Source: CATOSP01 sp034422355
GTDB taxonomy: Bacteria > Chloroflexota > Dehalococcoidia > Lucifugimonadales > UBA3495
Length of the DNA: 64,000 nucleotides
Assembly (NCBI GenBank): GCA_034422355.1
Contig: DAOUJS010000006.1
Coordinates: 1-64,000 of the forward strand
Reading direction: 5' to 3'
A model generated the notes under the pieces. That model did no database searches. It saw only the letters and a list, made by a program, of their open reading frames with translations, and had not been told where the DNA came from. Position numbers and translations under genes: made by a program. Below are positions 23,683 through 32,360 of this stretch, in pieces; the first letter of the stretch is position 1; each line of letters begins with the position of its first letter.

Positions 23683-25428
23683 CTACTCCCGGAATATCTC
23701 CTCGCCGCGCTGGAGGCGCAGGGCGATCTGGAAGGTCTGGCCCACGGAGCGGGGCGTGGGGGAGTGGGCGGCCAGGAACCGGGACATTCCTATCAGCACG
23801 TGGCGTCCCGACTCGGTTCCCCGGCGGTTCTGGTACTGGTTGAATCCTGCGTCCACTATCTGGAATGAGTGGAACCCGGCGTCCTCCACCAGCATCCCCC
23901 GTCCCAGGGCCGCCAGCAATGCGTCGTCGTTGCCGGACCCGGTGATGTAGCCGGAGACCAGGTGCGACACCTCCTCCACCTGCTGCCGGACGTTCATCTG
24001 TTCGGCAAGCCGGGAAAGCATCCCCGCTTCATCCACGGGACCGGGGCCGGTCTCCGGGATGCGCTGGGGCGGCATGTTGAGGAAGCGGTCCAGGTAGATG
24101 CTCATGGCCACATCGAACACGCCCCGCATAAGCTCCACCGAGGGGGCGCGCCGCAGGGCCTGGTGCAGGGCGTTGGCCGCGGTCAGGGTGTTGTGGACCG
24201 TATCCCAGTCGTTGAACTCGTTGGATATATGGAAGTGGGCCATCCTGAGAAAGGCGGCGTAGGCTACCGCCGATCCCAGGCCGCCGGCGCTGGCCCCGGA
24301 CTTGATGGCCTCTTTGATGGCGTCAATGATCGCGGCGGGGGAATCGGACAGCATCTCTCGTGCCAGCGCGTCCGCGCCGTCCCACTCGCCCTGCCGCCCC
24401 GCTCCCATCTCCACCAGGCTGGGCAGTTCTTCCCTGGCCCGCCAGACCATGGACGCCAGGTCAATGGGGTGCCGCCAGGAGCTGAGTTCCTGGCTCCGCC
24501 GCGCCCGGGCCATCCCGTGGACCAGGCTGGTCAATACCTGGCTGGCGTGTTCCCAGCCGATGTGGTCGAGAAGCTCGAAAGCCTTGTTGGCGAAATCGAC
24601 CACGTGGCCCGCGTCCAAGTAGATGTGGTCCGTGGCGGCGGCGAACACCATGTCGGCGATGTCGCGCTGTGGGATGCCCAGCTCTATCGCCGTCCGCAGG
24701 CAACGCTCGGCGGCGTCCTCGCTCCGCACGTCGATGAATCCCCGGAACCACTGTTTGAACACCTCGGGGCGGGTCTCCCCGGTGGGCAGTGGGTCCACCA
24801 CAAAGCGCGGCGGCCTGCCCGCGCACTCCCTGGCCACGTGCAGCAGCCCCTGGTACATGGCCAACGGACGGTCTTCCCCGGCCAGCAGCGGCGCAATGTT
24901 GGCCGCCGACGTCAGGATGGTCATGGCGGGTCCCCACCCCGCCGACGTGTAGGTTGTGCCGAACTCGGCCCCGATGCGCAGCGGCTCCCGGTAGTCCGCA
25001 CCCGCGGTGTTCAGGCCCAGCACCGACTTGGCTATGACCAGGCGGATGCTGTGCTCCAGCCCGTCCCGGAGGCGGCCGGCCCAATGCTCCGCCTCGTCGC
25101 GCTCCACCGGGCGCGGGTCCACCCAGACCTCTCCGTCGACCACGCTCACCGGGAAGCTGCGCACATCGTCGGCGAAGGGGTTGAAGGTGCCGCCACTGGA
25201 GAGGTCGAACCGCGCGTGGTGCCAGTGGCAGGTGAGAATGCCGTCACTGACGCTGCCCCGGTCGAGGGGGAAGCCCATGTGGGGACACCTGTTGTCCACT
25301 GCATACACCTTGCCGTCGTGGTAGACGACGGCGATGGTATGCCCGCCGCCGGTCACGACCCGGCAGGCGCCGTCCTTGAGTTCGTCAATCGTTCCGGCCC
25401 GTATCTGTCCCCCAACTATCGTTACCAT
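23683..25428 (-). CDS. Rieske [2Fe-2S] protein with a large helical C-terminal domain
   Basis: Residues 1-110 are a Rieske domain: CPHMG (Cys48, His50) and CHWHH (Cys67, His70) bind the cluster. It resembles the ferredoxin/nitrite-reductase small-subunit type rather than the membrane-anchored bc1 type, and no membrane helix is present. The remaining 470 residues are mostly helical with repeated blocks such as GPAMTILTSAANIAPLLAG and FAAATDHIYLDAGHVVDFANK, and do not match a domain I recognise. The short-chain length (581 residues) is far above that of a simple ferredoxin. It may pass electrons to or from an oxygenase or bind a further cofactor through conserved His residues; this is unproven. 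The palindrome after its stop precedes the PaREP1-type gene. Confidence 0.7.
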   Translation of the reverse strand: MVTIVGGQIRAGTIDELKDGACRVVTGGGHTIAVVYHDGKVYAVDNRCPHMGFPLDRGSVSDGILTCHWHHARFDLSSGGTFNPFADDVRSFPVSVVDGEVWVDPRPVERDEAEHWAGRLRDGLEHSIRLVIAKSVLGLNTAGADYREPLRIGAEFGTTYTSAGWGPAMTILTSAANIAPLLAGEDRPLAMYQGLLHVARECAGRPPRFVVDPLPTGETRPEVFKQWFRGFIDVRSEDAAERCLRTAIELGIPQRDIADMVFAAATDHIYLDAGHVVDFANKAFELLDHIGWEHASQVLTSLVHGMARARRSQELSSWRHPIDLASMVWRAREELPSLVEMGAGRQGEWDGADALAREMLSDSPAAIIDAIKEAIKSGASAGGLGSAVAYAAFLRMAHFHISNEFNDWDTVHNTLTAANALHQALRRAPSVELMRGVFDVAMSIYLDRFLNMPPQRIPETGPGPVDEAGMLSRLAEQMNVRQQVEEVSHLVSGYITGSGNDDALLAALGRGMLVEDAGFHSFQIVDAGFNQYQNRRGTESGRHVLIGMSRFLAAHSPTPRSVGQTFQIALRLQRGEEIFRE

Positions 25429-25582
25429 GCTCGCCCCTCCCGGTCTGAATCAACACTAACCATTGTATTTACCATAATGATTATAGTTGATTGTAATGGC
25501 GGTTGGGGCTGCACGCAACCGGCGGCATTTCCCCGGCGGCGTTCCGTATCAGGTGGTCCAGATGGCTGACGAGGGGTGGTGG

Positions 25583-25602
25583 ATTCCCGCTTTCTCGGGA
25601 AT
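25583..25602 (+). repeat. ATTCCCG-CGGGAAT intergenic hairpin element
   Basis: GGATTCCCG, loop of six bases, CGGGAATGACGG: a 7-bp perfect stem (25583-25589 and 25596-25602) in a context seen as a dispersed intergenic repeat in many bacterial genomes. It lies just downstream of the HtrA-like gene, where it may act as a weak terminator or mRNA end. Confidence 0.5.
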
Positions 25603-25617
25603 GACGGTTGGAGGTGG

Positions 25618-27648
25618 TCAGGGCGCCCAGACGTTGAAGTCCTCGAACCTCGGCGAGCCGTCATGGTCCAAGAAGAAATCTCCCAATGCGGAAATCTGGC
25701 CATGCTCCATGTTGTGGGAAAGGTCTAACTTGGCAACCAGATGGTCGTTCAGGTACAACCAGCCTGATTCTCCAAAAGCGAGCAACAACAGGCGGTTCCG
25801 GCTCTGAAAGACCACCCCAGCTTCGTAGAGCCAACCTTCTGCCACAGTCGTGTATCCCTCGTCGCCAACGTCGTGCGTGTAGTGGAACCACCATCCATCG
25901 TAGGTCACGCCTATGACATCGAGCCGATTGAATACTGGGTTGCGAACTATGAACCCGTAGTCCCAGTCGGAGCCTCGTGGGTTGATGAATTCGGCCTCGG
26001 CCACCAGGTCCCGAGTCCCCACTCCGCTCCCGTGCTCCGCGATTTTTCCAGGCTCCTTTTGAAACTGACCGTCGGCGGGGCCGTACTGTTTGCTCAGCCG
26101 ACTGCCCCGGAAGCCCTCGTACCGGGTGACGGCTCCGGCCTGCTCGTTTCCTTCATAAGCTCCGGTAATCAACGCCACGTCGCCTGCGCGGGTTACGGCT
26201 GATAGATCCAGTGTGGACACAAACTCATCGTTGACGAATAGCCAGCCGCGTTCCCGGATGGCGACGACTCGCAGGTGATTCCGCCCCCCGGCGCTGGTGT
26301 TGAACCTGTTTAGAGTTCCGCCGCCCACTTGATTGTATGGCGCGTCGGCCCCGTCCATTAAAGCCCACCCTCCATAGCTATCGACCACGACCTGGGCGAA
26401 AGGTTCGCCGCGGCGGTCGCGAAGGAAAAATCCGTAATCCCAGGAATTTGACGCAGCAGAATATGGATTAACGAATGTGGCTTCCACCACCATGTCGGCG
26501 ATGGAAACGTCGGCATACTCGGTCTTGATGAAGCCGGCCGCAGGATCATGGCGTAACTCGCCGCTGGTGGGGCCAAAATCGTGCTGTCCTGATGCCTGGG
26601 GAGTCGGGGTTGCCCGGGCGCGGGGGGTTGGCGTGGGTTGGAGAGAGCCGTCCCGGAGCGCGGGGACCTGCCTCTGCACCGTCGTTTCCGATATGGCGAA
26701 TCCCAGTCCTTCTACCCTGGTCTCGGAGATTTTGAAGGTGTTGATGCCCAGGATTTCGCCGGACAGTGAGAGCATCGGCCCGCCGCTGTTGCCCGGGTTT
26801 ATGGCGGCGTCGGTCTGAATCACGTCGCTCCGATAGCTAGAGTCGTAGCGTAGGGCGGAGACGATGCCCCTGGTTATGGTGGCCTGTCCCGAAAGCCCCA
26901 GGGCGTAGCCGATGGCCACCACTTCGTCCCCGGGTTCGAGACGGGAGGCGTCTCCGAAGGACAGCGCGTGAAACGATCCGCAGCAGATGGTCACCACTGC
27001 CAGGTCGCGCACCGGGTCCACGCCGCGAACCGCCCCGTTATAAGCGGTTGCGTCGTTCACGTACACGTTAACCCACGCGGCTCCGTCAACTACGTGATGG
27101 TTGGTGATGGCGTATCCGGTCTGGCCCCGCGTTTCAAATATGACCCCGGTGCCGCCCCCTGAAGCGGTCTCGATTCTCACGACTGCCGGACGTGCCTGCC
27201 TGACCATCTCGCTTAACAGCGCCGCCGGGGGGGGCGTGGGCGTCGGGGTTGGCCTTGGTGTGGACGTCGGTCGGGGTGTTGGTGTTGGGTGCGGCGTTAC
27301 AGTGGGTGTCGGCCACAGTGTTGGAGTTGGTGTAGGTATCGGTGTCGAGGTTGGTTCAGGCGTAGGGGTGGTTGTTGGCGTCGGAGTAGGCGTAGCTGTT
27401 GGGACTGGAGTCGCCGTGGGAGTAGGTGTTGGGATGGCCGCGAGCGTGGCAGCGATGCCCGCCGATACTGTAGCGTCTAGGTCCGGCAGCGGAGTAGGCG
27501 TCGGCGTGGGAATCGCGGCGGCTACGGCGGCTTGCACCGTAGCCTCTATGTTCGGCGTGGCGGTGGCAATGAGGACTTCCCTATCCTCGGCGCAGGCACC
27601 CATCAGTAGCAGAGTTACAATAAGCGCCAAGCCGCCCTTGGGATTCAT
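25618..27648 (-). CDS. HtrA-like S1C serine protease lipoprotein with duplicated C-terminal sensor-like domains
   Basis: From the ATG at 27648 the 676-residue protein has a lipoprotein signal ending LLMGAC (Cys19). A long Thr-Pro rich linker follows (TPTPTPT units, residues about 45-130). The trypsin-like domain has its triad in TNHHVVDGA (His), VDPVRDLAVV (Asp) and NPGNSGGPML (Ser). No PDZ domain follows. Instead two related beta-sandwich-like domains of about 150 residues occur (each with a SWDYGF or DWDYGF block and a GWLFVND or GWLYLND block), which resemble laminin-G/DUF1080-type modules. It is probably a surface quality-control protease tethered by a long spacer. A start 24 bases upstream at 27672 is possible but lengthens the signal unhelpfully. 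Confidence 0.8.
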   Translation of the reverse strand: MNPKGGLALIVTLLLMGACAEDREVLIATATPNIEATVQAAVAAAIPTPTPTPLPDLDATVSAGIAATLAAIPTPTPTATPVPTATPTPTPTTTPTPEPTSTPIPTPTPTLWPTPTVTPHPTPTPRPTSTPRPTPTPTPPPAALLSEMVRQARPAVVRIETASGGGTGVIFETRGQTGYAITNHHVVDGAAWVNVYVNDATAYNGAVRGVDPVRDLAVVTICCGSFHALSFGDASRLEPGDEVVAIGYALGLSGQATITRGIVSALRYDSSYRSDVIQTDAAINPGNSGGPMLSLSGEILGINTFKISETRVEGLGFAISETTVQRQVPALRDGSLQPTPTPRARATPTPQASGQHDFGPTSGELRHDPAAGFIKTEYADVSIADMVVEATFVNPYSAASNSWDYGFFLRDRRGEPFAQVVVDSYGGWALMDGADAPYNQVGGGTLNRFNTSAGGRNHLRVVAIRERGWLFVNDEFVSTLDLSAVTRAGDVALITGAYEGNEQAGAVTRYEGFRGSRLSKQYGPADGQFQKEPGKIAEHGSGVGTRDLVAEAEFINPRGSDWDYGFIVRNPVFNRLDVIGVTYDGWWFHYTHDVGDEGYTTVAEGWLYEAGVVFQSRNRLLLLAFGESGWLYLNDHLVAKLDLSHNMEHGQISALGDFFLDHDGSPRFEDFNVWAP

Positions 27649-27782
27649 CGGTTGCCTGCTCCAACAACGCATGGGGCTTGTATTTTACAGTACATAGCCA
27701 CGACTATGATGGAGACCGCTCCACGAGTACGGGCCGCTCTGTGGTATCATTGGCCCAATCATCCATACGTGGAGGCCCTGAT

Positions 27783-28799
27783 ATGCCCTTCGGCGATAAC
27801 GACTGGCTGGCCTTGACCGACGAGCCTGCACTGGAACCGGATATTCCCCTCTGCGACCCGCACCACCACTTCTGGGACGGGCGGCTTGGGAGCATCCCGT
27901 ACCAGCGTTACCTGCTCCACGAGCTGATGGGCGACCTGGACAGCGGCCACAACGTCCGCTCCACCGTGTTCGTGGAAGCCCGGTCCATGTACCGTCCTTC
28001 CGGGCCGGAAGAGCTGCGGACGGTGGGAGAGGTGGAGTTCGTCCAGGGGCTTGCCGCGGCCAGCGCCAGCGGCATCTACGGGGAGAGCCGGGCCGCCGCG
28101 GGAATAGTCGGCCACGCCGACCTGAAGCTGGGCGACGCCGTAACTCCTGTGCTGGAGGCGTTGCAGGCCGCCAGCCCCAACCGCTTCAAGGGCATCCGCC
28201 ACAACATCACCTGGAGTCCCGACCCCGCATGGGACAACCGGGACGCCGCGGGAGTCGCCTCCACCGAGTCCTTCCGCGCCGGGGCCAGGGCACTGGCCAG
28301 GATGGGTCTGTCCCTGGATTCCATGCAGGCGTTCACGCAGCTCAAGGAGTTGGCCGAGTTCGCCCGGGCCGTGCCCGAACTTACCATTATCCTCAACCAC
28401 ATGGGCGGCGTGAGCCGCACCGGCATCTACAGCGGGAAGGACGACGAGGTCATCCCCGAATGGCGCGAGGGCATCGCCGCCGTGGCAGCCTGCCCCAACG
28501 TCACCTGCAAGCTGGGCGGGATGGGAATGCCGCGCTGGGGCTTCGACTGGCACACCAGGGAGGTCCCCATAGGTTCAGAGGAACTGGCCGAGGCGATGGC
28601 CCCCTGGATGAATTACTGCATCGAACAGTTCGGTCCTGACCGCTGCATGTTCGAGAGCAACTTCCCGCCGGACAAGGTCTCTTTCTCCTATAACGTGATG
28701 TACAACGCCTTCAAGCGCCTATCCCAAAGCTACAGCGCCAGCGAACGGGCCTCCATGTTCCACGACACCGCCGCCCGGGTGTACCGCATCCAGCCCTGA
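27783..28799 (+). CDS. Amidohydrolase family TIM-barrel metal-dependent hydrolase (COG3618-type)
   Basis: A 338-residue hydrolase. The first metal ligands sit in CDPHHHFWD near the N-terminus, and later HNITW, LNHMGG and FESNFPPDK segments fit the amidohydrolase/lactonase group. The ATG at 27783 has GGAGG (27771-27775) seven bases upstream, so the in-frame codons further up are unlikely. Homologues hydrolyse lactones such as 2-pyrone-4,6-dicarboxylate or L-fucono/rhamnono lactones; the substrate here is not decided by context. It is divergent from the HtrA-like gene and convergent with a methyltransferase. Confidence 0.8.
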   Translation: MPFGDNDWLALTDEPALEPDIPLCDPHHHFWDGRLGSIPYQRYLLHELMGDLDSGHNVRSTVFVEARSMYRPSGPEELRTVGEVEFVQGLAAASASGIYGESRAAAGIVGHADLKLGDAVTPVLEALQAASPNRFKGIRHNITWSPDPAWDNRDAAGVASTESFRAGARALARMGLSLDSMQAFTQLKELAEFARAVPELTIILNHMGGVSRTGIYSGKDDEVIPEWREGIAAVAACPNVTCKLGGMGMPRWGFDWHTREVPIGSEELAEAMAPWMNYCIEQFGPDRCMFESNFPPDKVSFSYNVMYNAFKRLSQSYSASERASMFHDTAARVYRIQP

Positions 28800-28806
28800 C
28801 ATGCCG

Positions 28807-28847
28807 GAGGCTTCCACTGGTCCAATGATTGGACCAGTGGAAGCCTC
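28807..28847. terminator. Perfect 19-bp hairpin between convergent genes
   Basis: GAGGCTTCCACTGGTCCAA (28807-28825), loop TGA, and its exact reverse complement (28829-28847). It begins seven bases after the amidohydrolase stop and ends eight bases before the methyltransferase stop, so it can serve both strands. No T-run follows on either side; the stem is unusually long for a classical terminator. Confidence 0.6.
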
Positions 28848-28855
28848 GTCGGTCC

Positions 28856-29587
28856 TTACCGCAGCATCCCCGAAAGCAGCCACTCCCCGAACCCGTCCTG
28901 TCCCGGCAGCGGGAGCGTCTCCACCTCGAACCCCGCTGCCGCCATCAGTCCTGTCCATGTGCTTAGAGGAAACAACCCGGTGACATGCACGTCCCTTTCA
29001 ACCCGCCGCTCACCTTTCTCCGTAATCTCATAGGTGAACCACGACTCTATCTGCGTGTCCGAAGGGTCCGGGTCGTGCAGCCGTTCCTCGGTCACTACTG
29101 AAACCGGACCTTGGGACGTTTCCCACCGGGTTACCATGCCCTCCCGGAATGACTCGGCCACCAGGTCGGGAGAGACCAGCAGCAGGCCCCCCTGGCGGAG
29201 GTGCGCCCGCGCCGTCGCAAAGGCCCCCCTCAGGTCCTCCTCGGTCAGCATGTAGCAAATGGCGTCGTGAATCAGCACCGCGTCGAACTGCCGCCCCAAC
29301 CGCACCGTCCTCATATCGCCCAGGTGGTGGACGACGTCCGGGTTCAGGCGGCGGGAAAGGTCCAGCATCCGCGGGGAAATGTCCACCGCCTCGGCCCGGT
29401 GTAGGCCCGTCATGTGGGAAAGGTTATGCCCGCCGCCAACCCCCAACTCCAGCAGCCGCTGGCTCCCAGGCCCCAGCTTGTCCTCAATGGCCCGCAGCCA
29501 GTGGACTGCCTCTTCGGCATAGTCCTCCACGGGACTGATTACCGGCCACAGGTAGGCCAACTCGTTATAAAGCCGCACATCTTCCAT
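28856..29587 (-). CDS. Class I SAM-dependent methyltransferase
   Basis: The 243-residue protein carries the SAM-binding motif LLELGVGGGHNLSH, the acidic loop AEAVDISPRML, and the later FDAVLIHDAICYM and LRQGGLLLVSPDL strands of a Rossmann-type methyltransferase fold. The C-terminal segment is acidic and may cap the substrate. It lacks recognisable features of menaquinone/ubiquinone or rRNA methylases. It is convergent with the amidohydrolase and separated from it by the 19-bp hairpin. Confidence 0.8.
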   Translation of the reverse strand: MEDVRLYNELAYLWPVISPVEDYAEEAVHWLRAIEDKLGPGSQRLLELGVGGGHNLSHMTGLHRAEAVDISPRMLDLSRRLNPDVVHHLGDMRTVRLGRQFDAVLIHDAICYMLTEEDLRGAFATARAHLRQGGLLLVSPDLVAESFREGMVTRWETSQGPVSVVTEERLHDPDPSDTQIESWFTYEITEKGERRVERDVHVTGLFPLSTWTGLMAAAGFEVETLPLPGQDGFGEWLLSGMLR

Positions 29588-29613
29588 GCTAATACCCTGA
29601 GATATTCATTGAG

Positions 29614-29834
29614 ATGTACATTGCCATTGAGATTGAAGAGTTGCCCGGCGGCAGCGTGCAGGGGTATTGCCCCGTCCTGGCCCTGAACATCCGGTGGGAG
29701 CGGGGTGAACTGGCGTTTTACGACCCGGCAGCGGGACGTCCATCGCTGCCTTGGCAGACGAACGCGCCCGGGCCAATGCCGCAGGAGCAGAATTGGCAGC
29801 CTTGCGGGAGCAATTGTGCCGTTTGCAGGAATAA
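29614..29834 (+). pseudogene. Remnant of a Uma2-family endonuclease C-terminus
   Basis: The plus strand reads RWERGELAFYDPAAGR in one frame and then, after a one-base loss around 29740, IAALADERARANAAGAELA and a Leu/Glu coiled tail to a TAA at 29832-29834. This order, a strand ending in FYDPATG then a helical ARAEAE tail, is typical of Uma2 (DUF820) endonuclease C-termini. The PD-(D/E)XK catalytic core is absent. It lies between two leftward genes and is a decayed fragment. Confidence 0.5.
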
Positions 29835-29844
29835 CGGCCGCCCC

Positions 29845-31326
29845 TCACCCTTCTCTCTCCTCTCCCCTACTCCCGCTTCGCATCACCAGGGCCGGGACTA
29901 CGGCCAGGAGGGCCGCCCCCGCGGAGACCCGGAAGAAGTCGTGGAGCAGGGCCAGCCCCGCGCCGGTGAGCCGGGCGCTGTACTCGGACTGACGCGCCGC
30001 GAACTCTGCCGCAGGCTCGTCCAACCGGGCGATGGGAAACTCCAACCCCGCCGTCAACGCCTGGAAGTGTCCGATGCCCCACGCGCTCAAAGCTGCCAGC
30101 CCCAACGTCATCCCCAGCATCCGGGACACCACCACCAGCGACGCCGCCGTGGCCCGGTAGTCCTCCCCCACCGAATCCAGGGCGTGGGACACGATGGGCG
30201 TGAGCACCAGCCCGAACCCAAACCCGGCCAGGGCCAGGTGCAGTGTCAGTTCCGGGTCGGCTACCTCCAGGTCCCAGCCGGTGGCCAGCAGCATCCCGGC
30301 GGCCGCCATCGCCAGCCCCGCCAGCGTCACCGGCCTCACTCCCACCCGGACCAGCAGTAGCCCGCCAACCACCGCTCCCGCCGGGACCGCCGCCGTCATC
30401 CGCAGCAGCCACATCGCCCCGGTCAGCGGGTCTTTTCCCATCACCGTGTTGGCCAGCAACGGCACCGTCACCATCGCCACGACCAGCGATGTCCCAACCA
30501 GGAGCTGCGTGGCGTTGGCCGACACGAAACCCAGGGAGCGGAACATTGCGGGAGTCAGCAACGGCTGCCAAGTCCGGGACTCCACCAGGGCCAGTACCAC
30601 CAGCAGCCCCAGCGCGGCCGCGAGGGCCGCAAAGGGGAAGGGAGACGATAGCTGGAACAGGCTCTGCCGCGACAAGGCCAAGGACAAGACCAGCAGCGCC
30701 GCCACCAGCAGGCTGCCGCCCAGATAGTCCACCCGGGAGCTTGAGCCGGAACGGTTGGAGAGCCACATCAACCCCAGGAACAGCGCCGCCGCCTGGGGCA
30801 CGTTGAGCCAGAATATCCACCGCCAGTCCAGCCACTCGATGATTGCCCCGCCGTAGGCCGGACCCAGCATCGACCCGGCCTCCGCCGATGCGCCCACCAC
30901 CCCCAAGGCCAGCCCCTGCTGACGGCGGGGCAGTGACCCGGCAGCGATGGCCATCCCGATGGGAACTGTCGCGCCTCCGCCCACGGCCTGCACCACCCTG
31001 GCCCCGACAATCCACTCGAAGTTGGGAGACACCGCCACCAGGCACGTCCCGGCGGCAAAGACCACGAGAGCCGCCTTGTAGGTCCGGGAGTAACCATACA
31101 CATCCGCGATGCGCGCCACCACGGGCATGGCGACGGTGTAGCCCAGCAGGTACACGGTAACGATCCAGGAGGCGCGGTCAAGCTCCACGAGGGGGATCCG
31201 TAGGTCGCGCATCACGCTGGGCAGGGCCGTCACTACCACCGTCTGGTCCAGCGCGGTCACAAACGCGCCCAGCCCAACCAAGGCCAGCGTGACGTATGGA
31301 GGAAGAATTGCCCGGCGGCCCGTCAT
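29845..31326 (-). CDS. MFS transporter, DHA2 (14-helix drug:H+ antiporter) family
   Basis: A 493-residue polytopic protein with about fourteen hydrophobic helices. The first helix motif LGAFVTALDQTVVVTALPSV and the helix-2/4 pattern VARIADVYGYSRTYK identify the DHA2/EmrB-QacA group. Helix 5 bears the antiporter motif region LGVVGASAEAGSMLGPAYGG. It exports drugs or metabolites using proton motive force. There is no EmrA partner, as expected for a monoderm cell. A CCCTCACCC-like stretch overlaps its 3' end (near 29840). Confidence 0.85.
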   Translation of the reverse strand: MTGRRAILPPYVTLALVGLGAFVTALDQTVVVTALPSVMRDLRIPLVELDRASWIVTVYLLGYTVAMPVVARIADVYGYSRTYKAALVVFAAGTCLVAVSPNFEWIVGARVVQAVGGGATVPIGMAIAAGSLPRRQQGLALGVVGASAEAGSMLGPAYGGAIIEWLDWRWIFWLNVPQAAALFLGLMWLSNRSGSSSRVDYLGGSLLVAALLVLSLALSRQSLFQLSSPFPFAALAAALGLLVVLALVESRTWQPLLTPAMFRSLGFVSANATQLLVGTSLVVAMVTVPLLANTVMGKDPLTGAMWLLRMTAAVPAGAVVGGLLLVRVGVRPVTLAGLAMAAAGMLLATGWDLEVADPELTLHLALAGFGFGLVLTPIVSHALDSVGEDYRATAASLVVVSRMLGMTLGLAALSAWGIGHFQALTAGLEFPIARLDEPAAEFAARQSEYSARLTGAGLALLHDFFRVSAGAALLAVVPALVMRSGSRGEEREG

Positions 31327-31429
31327 CGTGCCGCCGTCCTAGCGGGTAGAGATGTGGTTAGGATGGGTCAAACCGAGGGATGGCTGCAAGGTCTGTTAAT
31401 GGGGATGGATTCGTATGCAAAGGGGCTGA

Positions 31430-31693
31430 CTACAACTCAAGCCCTTTAGCCAGCTTCTGCAAGGTCGCGTCGGCATCGAGGGCTTGCCGACGGGCCAGCA
31501 CGTAGAGCCTTGCCAATTGCTCATCCTGTTCAGCAGTTGTATACGGATGGTAGAGAAACTCAACAGTCTCCCCCGACTCGTCAAGTATTTCGAGACCGTA
31601 ATGAATTGGCCCAGGATACTCCATATCCATAATCAAGACTGAAATTACGTCCACAGAGGTGACGAATCGATTATTTTGAGCCCCTTCCTCCAT
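31430..31693 (-). CDS. Small hypothetical protein
   Basis: An 87-residue protein beginning MEEGAQNNRFVTSVDVISVL, with strands up to about residue 50 and a C-terminal helix (QDEQLARLYVLARRQALDAD). Acidic and soluble. No family is recognised. Base composition is lower in G+C than the neighbours, as is that of the following frameshifted gene, consistent with acquired DNA. Confidence 0.5.
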   Translation of the reverse strand: MEEGAQNNRFVTSVDVISVLIMDMEYPGPIHYGLEILDESGETVEFLYHPYTTAEQDEQLARLYVLARRQALDADATLQKLAKGLEL

Positions 31694-31751
31694 TTCAGTC
31701 TACCCTCCGTCGTTCGTCGAACTAATCCTTCTAAAATTTGACCTATCTCGA

Positions 31752-32247
31752 TCATCTCGTCTCTCTTTGCGAACCACCGAACCCGATATTGCTCGCCATT
31801 TCTTCCACGTCACTCTGGATAGCATTCAGGCCCTCGTTAAACCGGAACCGGTCGTGATCGGGAATAGCACCGCTATCCCGACTGCGAACGAAGTTTTCCA
31901 TGTCTCGGATAATTATTCTCGCATTCGCCAGTTTCTCGCGGATATCGGACTGGTCTTCAGGAGAACGAGCTATGACGTCGGAGATCATCACTCTCAACGT
32001 TTGGTAATGCTCTCGGGAAGCCTCCCATCGCCCATTGTCGTGCAAGGTCTTGATGCGCTCGATCAGCCCGCTCCAAGTCTACCGCCTGCAAATGGTGGGC
32101 TATTTGGTCCCTGTTCTCACTCGCCGCCTCTGAAGCAGACCTGGCGCCATGTGCTTCCCTAATGGCCCAAGCGAGGCCGACCAATGAGACGATGATCCCG
32201 AATGCTGTAGCTATATCGCCCCAAGTGACCGACCAGAACTCCGTCAT
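31752..32247 (-). pseudogene. Membrane-anchored helical hypothetical protein split by a frameshift
   Basis: The first frame (32247 leftward) gives one membrane helix, FGIIVSLVGLAWAI, then NRDQIAHHLQAVDLERA. The second frame, open from about 32085 to 31752, gives GLIERIKTLHDNGRWEASRE and HYQTLRVMISDVIARSPEDQ. Joined at the VDLER/GLIER point near 32080 they make the familiar layout of an N-terminally anchored helical protein found in several Chloroflexota (my recollection). One extra base, or two missing, next to a GGG run would restore the frame. A true pseudogene or a sequencing error is possible. Confidence 0.6.
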
Positions 32248-32360
32248 ACACTACGATTATATCTCTTTTCTCGCCAAGGAGCTTGAGCAATGAGTTCCGT
32301 CAGTATTCGCGCCATCCCTACCCCCTCTTAACGAACAATCGCACAACTTGGCGGCACACC

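Noticed and set aside
23869..25569. 566-codon plus-strand frame opposite the Rieske gene
   Set aside because: The Rieske motifs CPHMG and CHWHH are on the minus strand; the plus-strand frame is His/Gly/Pro-rich, as expected for a shadow in GC-rich DNA.
27170..27560. GTTGGTGT-rich tract as a tandem repeat or CRISPR-like array
   Set aside because: It is the antisense of the Thr-Pro linker coding region of the HtrA-like protein.
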